Positions 35,363 to 38,806 of a stretch of DNA of 38,806 bases are shown here, in pieces. A program made the position numbers and the translations under genes. Under the pieces are notes generated by a model. It ran no database searches, had not been told where the DNA came from, and saw only the letters and a list, made by a program, of their open reading frames with translations. Where the stretch lies: positions 1-38,806 of the forward strand of contig JAFEDO010000059.1 in NCBI GenBank assembly GCA_018241565.1. Reading direction: 5' to 3'. This stretch comes from Pseudomonadota bacterium. GTDB taxonomy: Bacteria > Pseudomonadota > Gammaproteobacteria > JAFEDO01. The number at the start of each line of letters is the position of its first letter. Within the stretch, counting starts at the first letter, position 1.

Positions 35363-36436
35363 TTATACAAGTACTTGTTCTATTACATCATGTAAAATTT
35401 GGTCGTGTATGATACCGTTTCCTATTTGATTTAGTAAGATGAATCTTCGCTGTCCGCCAATATTTTTTTTATCCAACCCCATCGCTGTAATTATCTGTTT
35501 TTTATATAAATCGGCTGGGATAGACACAGGCAACCCCAATTTTAATAACAATTGTTTGATTCGCTCGCAGTCTGACGCTGAAAGGGATTGCATCTGATAG
35601 GAAAGATTGGCAGCTAAACACAACCCTATGGAAACTGCCTCTCCATGTAGGTACCGTTGGTAATGGGTAACACTTTCAATGGCATGTGCAAAAGTATGGC
35701 CCAAATTTAATAACGCTCTTATTCCTTTTTCTGTTTCATCTTCTGCAACAATATTCGATTTTATTTCACAACAGCGCTGAACCATCCATGCCAGAGGCTC
35801 CATTTCCTTTTGTAAAATAGCTTCTGCCGATTGTTCCATCCAATTGAAAAAGTTGGCATCCTGAATTAAACCATATTTGACCACTTCAGAAAGCCCCGCT
35901 CGGAATTCTCGCTCTGGCAAGGTTTTTAGCGTATTGAGATCAATGACTACCGCTTTAGGTTGATAAAATGCCCCTATCATATTTTTTCCTAAGCGATGAT
36001 TGACGGCCGTTTTGCCTCCCACTGAAGCATCGACTTGCGCTAACAACGTTGTTGGAATTTGTATGAATGGCACACCACGTTGATAACAAGCGGCGGCAAA
36101 TCCAGCCATATCACCAATGACACCGCCGCCTAACGCTAGAATAGTCGTGTCACGATGATGGTGATTCAGAAGCAATTGATCAAAAACACGATTTAAAACT
36201 GTCAGTGTTTTATATTGTTCTCCATCAGGTAGTAATATGAAATCTGTTTTATATCCTTGGCAAGTCGCTAATAGTGTATCCAAGTAATAAGATGCAACTG
36301 TTGAGTTACTGACTATAAATACTTGTTTACCCACAATATGTTTACTCAATAACTCTGAGTTAATAAGTAAATTATTGCCTATATAAATAGGATAATTGCG
36401 TGAATCTATGTTAACGGTGATAGTTTTCATAATCAT
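35363..36436 (-). CDS. aroB: 3-dehydroquinate synthase
   Basis: Second enzyme of the shikimate pathway; it cyclises DAHP to 3-dehydroquinate with NAD and a divalent metal. The 357-residue protein has the NAD-binding and active-site run LALGGGVIGDMAGFAAACYQ, then PTTLLAQVDASVGGKTAVNH, and the metal-ligand region NLGHTFAHAIE. Its first ATG overlaps the aroK stop (ATGA). A second ATG two codons later has AAGG at better spacing, so either may be used. It is the second gene of aroK-aroB-damX-hemE. Confidence 0.97.
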   Translation of the reverse strand: MIMKTITVNIDSRNYPIYIGNNLLINSELLSKHIVGKQVFIVSNSTVASYYLDTLLATCQGYKTDFILLPDGEQYKTLTVLNRVFDQLLLNHHHRDTTILALGGGVIGDMAGFAAACYQRGVPFIQIPTTLLAQVDASVGGKTAVNHRLGKNMIGAFYQPKAVVIDLNTLKTLPEREFRAGLSEVVKYGLIQDANFFNWMEQSAEAILQKEMEPLAWMVQRCCEIKSNIVAEDETEKGIRALLNLGHTFAHAIESVTHYQRYLHGEAVSIGLCLAANLSYQMQSLSASDCERIKQLLLKLGLPVSIPADLYKKQIITAMGLDKKNIGGQRRFILLNQIGNGIIHDQILHDVIEQVLV

Positions 36437-36960
36437 GAGCCTTCAAACAATTCTTTAATAATCGCATGTACTACTGTTTTAGCAGAACACCCGTCTGTGT
36501 TAAACATATAATCTGAAACTTCTTGATAATAATTTTCGCGTTGTAGACGTAATTGTTGTAATTTTTCTTCCAAATTATCCACTTGCAATAATGGACGCTT
36601 ACTATCATTTTTTACTCTTTCCATTTGTTGTTCAATGGAAGTTTTCAAATAAATAACCGTCCCTCTTCCAGCGAGAGCAATACGATTATTCGCATCTAAT
36701 ATTGCGCCTCCTCCAGTTGCTAATACAATATGAGGTTTTTGTGTAAACTCATCAATGACTCTCTGTTCTCTATCACGGAAACCTGACTCTCCTTCTTTAT
36801 CAAAAATCCAATTAATATCAACGCCAGCTCTTTCAACAATAACATCATCCGTATCGTAAAAATCTAATTTCAATTCTCTCGCCAAAAGACGACCGATAGT
36901 GCTCTTTCCCGCACCCATAGGGCCGACTAAAAAAAACTTTTTTAAATTATTCATTCTCAT
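36433..36960 (-). CDS. aroK: shikimate kinase
   Basis: Phosphorylates shikimate using ATP. The 175-residue protein has Walker A GPMGAGKST at 13-21, the shikimate-binding DTDDVI segment, the ATGGGA motif, and the lid region RPLLQ with conserved arginine. Tandem starts at 36960 and 36954 are possible, with only a weak GAGA ribosome site. It follows the secretin gene in the same direction, separated by a 132-bp gap that is mostly one arm and the loop of a long inverted repeat, which could control its translation. Confidence 0.97.
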   Translation of the reverse strand: MRMNNLKKFFLVGPMGAGKSTIGRLLARELKLDFYDTDDVIVERAGVDINWIFDKEGESGFRDREQRVIDEFTQKPHIVLATGGGAILDANNRIALAGRGTVIYLKTSIEQQMERVKNDSKRPLLQVDNLEEKLQQLRLQRENYYQEVSDYMFNTDGCSAKTVVHAIIKELFEGS

Positions 36961-36976
36961 AGGATTGTCTCAAATT

Positions 36977-37137
36977 CTTGAAACAGCAATTGTACGCGGC
37001 GCGGAGCGCAACATCTTGATTCATTTAGCTATACAAAAATTGACTTATTACCAAGGAAGGTAACCAAATCAATTTTTGCTACGCTATCTAAATCAATCTG
37101 TTGCACTCCGCATTCCGCTCACAACTGCTGTTTCAAG
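36977..37137. repeat. long imperfect inverted repeat linking the secretin 3' end to the aroK leader
   Basis: Left arm 36977-37043 and right arm 37069-37137 are imperfect inverted copies of about 68 bp, with a 25-nt loop that itself contains TTACC (37048-37052) and GGTAA (37059-37063). The right arm includes the last ~15 codons and stop of the secretin gene; the left arm carries a decayed copy of that coding end on the opposite strand (CTTGAAACAGCA shared exactly). The closest parts are the ends: CTTGAAACAGCA/TGCTGTTTCAAG and CAAAAATTGA/TCAATTTTTG. In a secretin-aroK transcript this would be a very long stem ending 16 nt before the aroK start. Confidence 0.8.
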
Positions 37138-38610
37138 GATAATCTTTGGTGTCACAAAAATTAATAATTCTTCACGGGCATTATCTGTAGATTCACTACG
37201 AAATAAAAAACCCACCACAGGAAGTGATCCTAATACAGGTACTTGCTTCACATCACTTCTCTTCGCCTGCTTGTAAATACCACCGAGTACAAGCGTTTGT
37301 CCATTATCTACTAAAACTTTAGTTTGTATTTCTTTTGTTTTAATAGCCGGAACTCCATTAAATACTTGAGGCGCTGGCTCATCTTGATTCACCACTAAAT
37401 CAAGAATAATTTTATTATCTGATGTAATTTGTGGTGTTACTCGTAAACTTAAAACTGCTTTTTTAAATGCAGTAGAAGTGGCGCCAGTGGGTGTGCTCTG
37501 TTGATAAGGAATTTCTTCACCCGCCTGAATCACTGCTTCTTGTTGATTCGCAGTCACCAATCTCGGACTTGAAATAATTTCACCACGCCCCTCACTCTCT
37601 AATGCAGATAACTCTAAATCTAAAAGAATATCCTTTCCTAATTTTGCTAAAGCAAAACCAACCGTTGCTGGAGTGCTCGAAGAAGGTAGTGCCGGCAAAT
37701 CTAAATTTAAACGTTTTTTCAATTTCGCTGCTGATGATGAATTTCCCTGACTCAAGCTATCAGTTCCATCCAATGTGCTGCTGAAATGAGATGAATCGCT
37801 CATGCCAAAACGAACACCCAGATCTTTCTCGAAAGCCTTATCGACTATCACTATTCTTGCTTCAATTAAAACCTGCCGAGAGGGAACATCCAGTTTATAA
37901 ACTAAATGACGAATATTTTCTATTTTTTTTACCCTATCATGGATCCATAAACTATTTGTTCGAGCGTCAACATTTACGCTGCCATCTGCAGACAGCAGGG
38001 CATTTCCTTTTTCTTTGAGAAACTGCGCAATATCTGATGCTTTTGCGTAATTGATCTGTATCCACTCTGAATGAGATGGTTGAAATTCTTCAATTTGGTT
38101 TTTATTTTCTATTTCTTGCCTTTCATACTCTAAAATTTCGGGTTTTGATGCTACCCATAAAACATTTCCAATCTGTCGTTTGTCTAACCCTTGTGTTTTT
38201 AAAATAATATCTAAGGTTTGCTCCCAAGGAACATTATTCAAACGTGAGGTAACATTTCCTTTGACAGAATCACTTACAATCAAATTTAATTCTTTAAAAT
38301 CTGCTAGAAATTGTAATGCTGTTCTTACATTCATATCCTGGAAATTGAGAGAAACATGTCCTTTACTATAAATTGGCTTTTGAGATACTTTTGTTAGATT
38401 CATCTGATCTGCTTGCTGCGAAGACTTAATCAATTTTATTTCAAATTGTTTTTTTAATTCTGCCTCTCGTTTCTTCATAGCATTTAAATAAATTAAATTT
38501 AAAATGAGAAGTGACATCAAAAAACCAAGTACAATAATTAAAAAATTCTTCTTTCCGATCACATTGAATTTTTTGCGCCAAGGCAATAAGTTAATATGAA
38601 TTAAATTCAT
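37093..38610 (-). CDS. pilQ: PilQ/HofQ-type secretin with PilN-type N-terminus (apparent pilN-pilQ fusion)
   Basis: Secretins form the outer-membrane pore of type IV pili or DNA uptake systems. The C-terminal part is complete: STN-like domain (about 75-150), N1/NolW-like domain (about 165-245, WIQINYAKASDIAQFL), and the secretin core with VLIEARIVIV, EIISSPRLVT, EEIPYQQST, LVLGGIYK and VPVLGSLPVVGFLF. The N-terminus, however, reads MNLIHINLLPWRKKF followed by one membrane helix (22-42), as in PilN, not a cleavable signal peptide and AMIN domains as in normal PilQ. At 505 residues it is shorter than typical PilQ. pilO and pilP are absent. The ATG at 38610 overlaps the pilM end by 20 nt, the normal pilM-pilN spacing. 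Next downstream is aroK, as is usual. Confidence 0.85.
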   Translation of the reverse strand: MNLIHINLLPWRKKFNVIGKKNFLIIVLGFLMSLLILNLIYLNAMKKREAELKKQFEIKLIKSSQQADQMNLTKVSQKPIYSKGHVSLNFQDMNVRTALQFLADFKELNLIVSDSVKGNVTSRLNNVPWEQTLDIILKTQGLDKRQIGNVLWVASKPEILEYERQEIENKNQIEEFQPSHSEWIQINYAKASDIAQFLKEKGNALLSADGSVNVDARTNSLWIHDRVKKIENIRHLVYKLDVPSRQVLIEARIVIVDKAFEKDLGVRFGMSDSSHFSSTLDGTDSLSQGNSSSAAKLKKRLNLDLPALPSSSTPATVGFALAKLGKDILLDLELSALESEGRGEIISSPRLVTANQQEAVIQAGEEIPYQQSTPTGATSTAFKKAVLSLRVTPQITSDNKIILDLVVNQDEPAPQVFNGVPAIKTKEIQTKVLVDNGQTLVLGGIYKQAKRSDVKQVPVLGSLPVVGFLFRSESTDNAREELLIFVTPKIILETAVVSGMRSATD

Positions 38611-38806
38611 CACGCTCACCATCAAATTGACGAAGTGCTAAACCAAAACTAATCATCCAAGCCTTCAAATCACGATAAAAAATCTCACCGTCTGATTGTC
38701 GAATTTCTAATTTTTCAAATTCATGTCCAAGAAAATGAATGGCGCGCTCCATTGCATAAGACTCTATATCTACAATTTTCGGAATTAATCCTGCTTTCTT
38801 AAGTAG
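38591..38806 (-). CDS. pilM: PilM-like pilus assembly protein, C-terminal part (runs off the window)
   Basis: Seventy-one codons to the TAA at 38591; the 5' part lies beyond the right edge. AGLIPKIVDIESYAMERA matches the PilM segment around its middle, and AWMISFGLALRQFD matches the PilM C-terminus. In ordinary PilM these two blocks are separated by about 150 residues that include the rest of the actin-like ATPase fold; here only about 24 unrelated residues join them. The gene therefore seems internally shortened, as in the reduced HofM of enterobacteria. It precedes the PilN/PilQ gene with overlap. Start and N-terminal half cannot be judged. Confidence 0.7.
   Translation of the reverse strand, partial: LLKKAGLIPKIVDIESYAMERAIHFLGHEFEKLEIRQSDGEIFYRDLKAWMISFGLALRQFDGERDEFNSY

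Overview
The window looks like chromosome from a low-GC gammaproteobacterium, most likely a host-associated member of the Legionellales (Legionella/Coxiella/Berkiella-type). This is inferred from three things: gammaproteobacterial housekeeping genes and gene orders (rrn-tyrS-M23 peptidase-erpA; hemA-prfA-prmC; pil-aroK-aroB-damX-hemE), AT-rich coding sequence, and several large proteins built from eukaryotic-type domains. No species can be named from the sequence alone.

Left part (1-7.7 kb): a leftward rRNA operon promoter and 16S leader (the 16S gene lies outside the window), tyrS, a cell-wall M23 peptidase, an SpmA/SpmB-like membrane pair, a DUF1460 periplasmic hydrolase-like protein, an ankyrin-like protein translationally coupled to erpA, and hemJ. 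Three palindrome-rich intergenic repeats lie here.

Accessory block 1 (7.9-15.8 kb): a 1560-residue membrane/TPR/discoidin-like protein, a small DUF378 membrane protein, and an 859-residue protein with a seven-bladed WD propeller, an LRR-like segment, a U-box and ankyrin repeats. The last is a strong candidate for a host-directed ubiquitin ligase.

Core block (16.1-23.8 kb): a DksA with a long histone-H1-like basic tail, then the tightly overlapping hemA-prfA-prmC operon (heme and translation termination), then divergently recD2 and a beta-CASP metallo-beta-lactamase RNase-like gene.

Accessory block 2 (23.9-27.7 kb): a small beta-rich unknown, a DinJ/RelB-like antitoxin followed by what looks like an eight-codon stump of its toxin, and a 965-residue protein whose N-terminus resembles Abi-type HEPN domains. 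This reads like a small defence or toxin-antitoxin islet.

Right part (27.7-38.8 kb): a fused anthranilate synthase TrpE-TrpG, rimO, two small membrane proteins, and the leftward operon pilM-(pilN/pilQ)-aroK-aroB-damX-hemE. The pilus section is rearranged. The secretin gene begins with a PilN-type start and membrane anchor, pilO and pilP are absent, the visible end of pilM is internally shortened, and the 3' end of the secretin gene is duplicated as a ~68-bp inverted repeat just before aroK. Heme synthesis genes hemJ, hemA and hemE all occur in the window but in separate transcription units.
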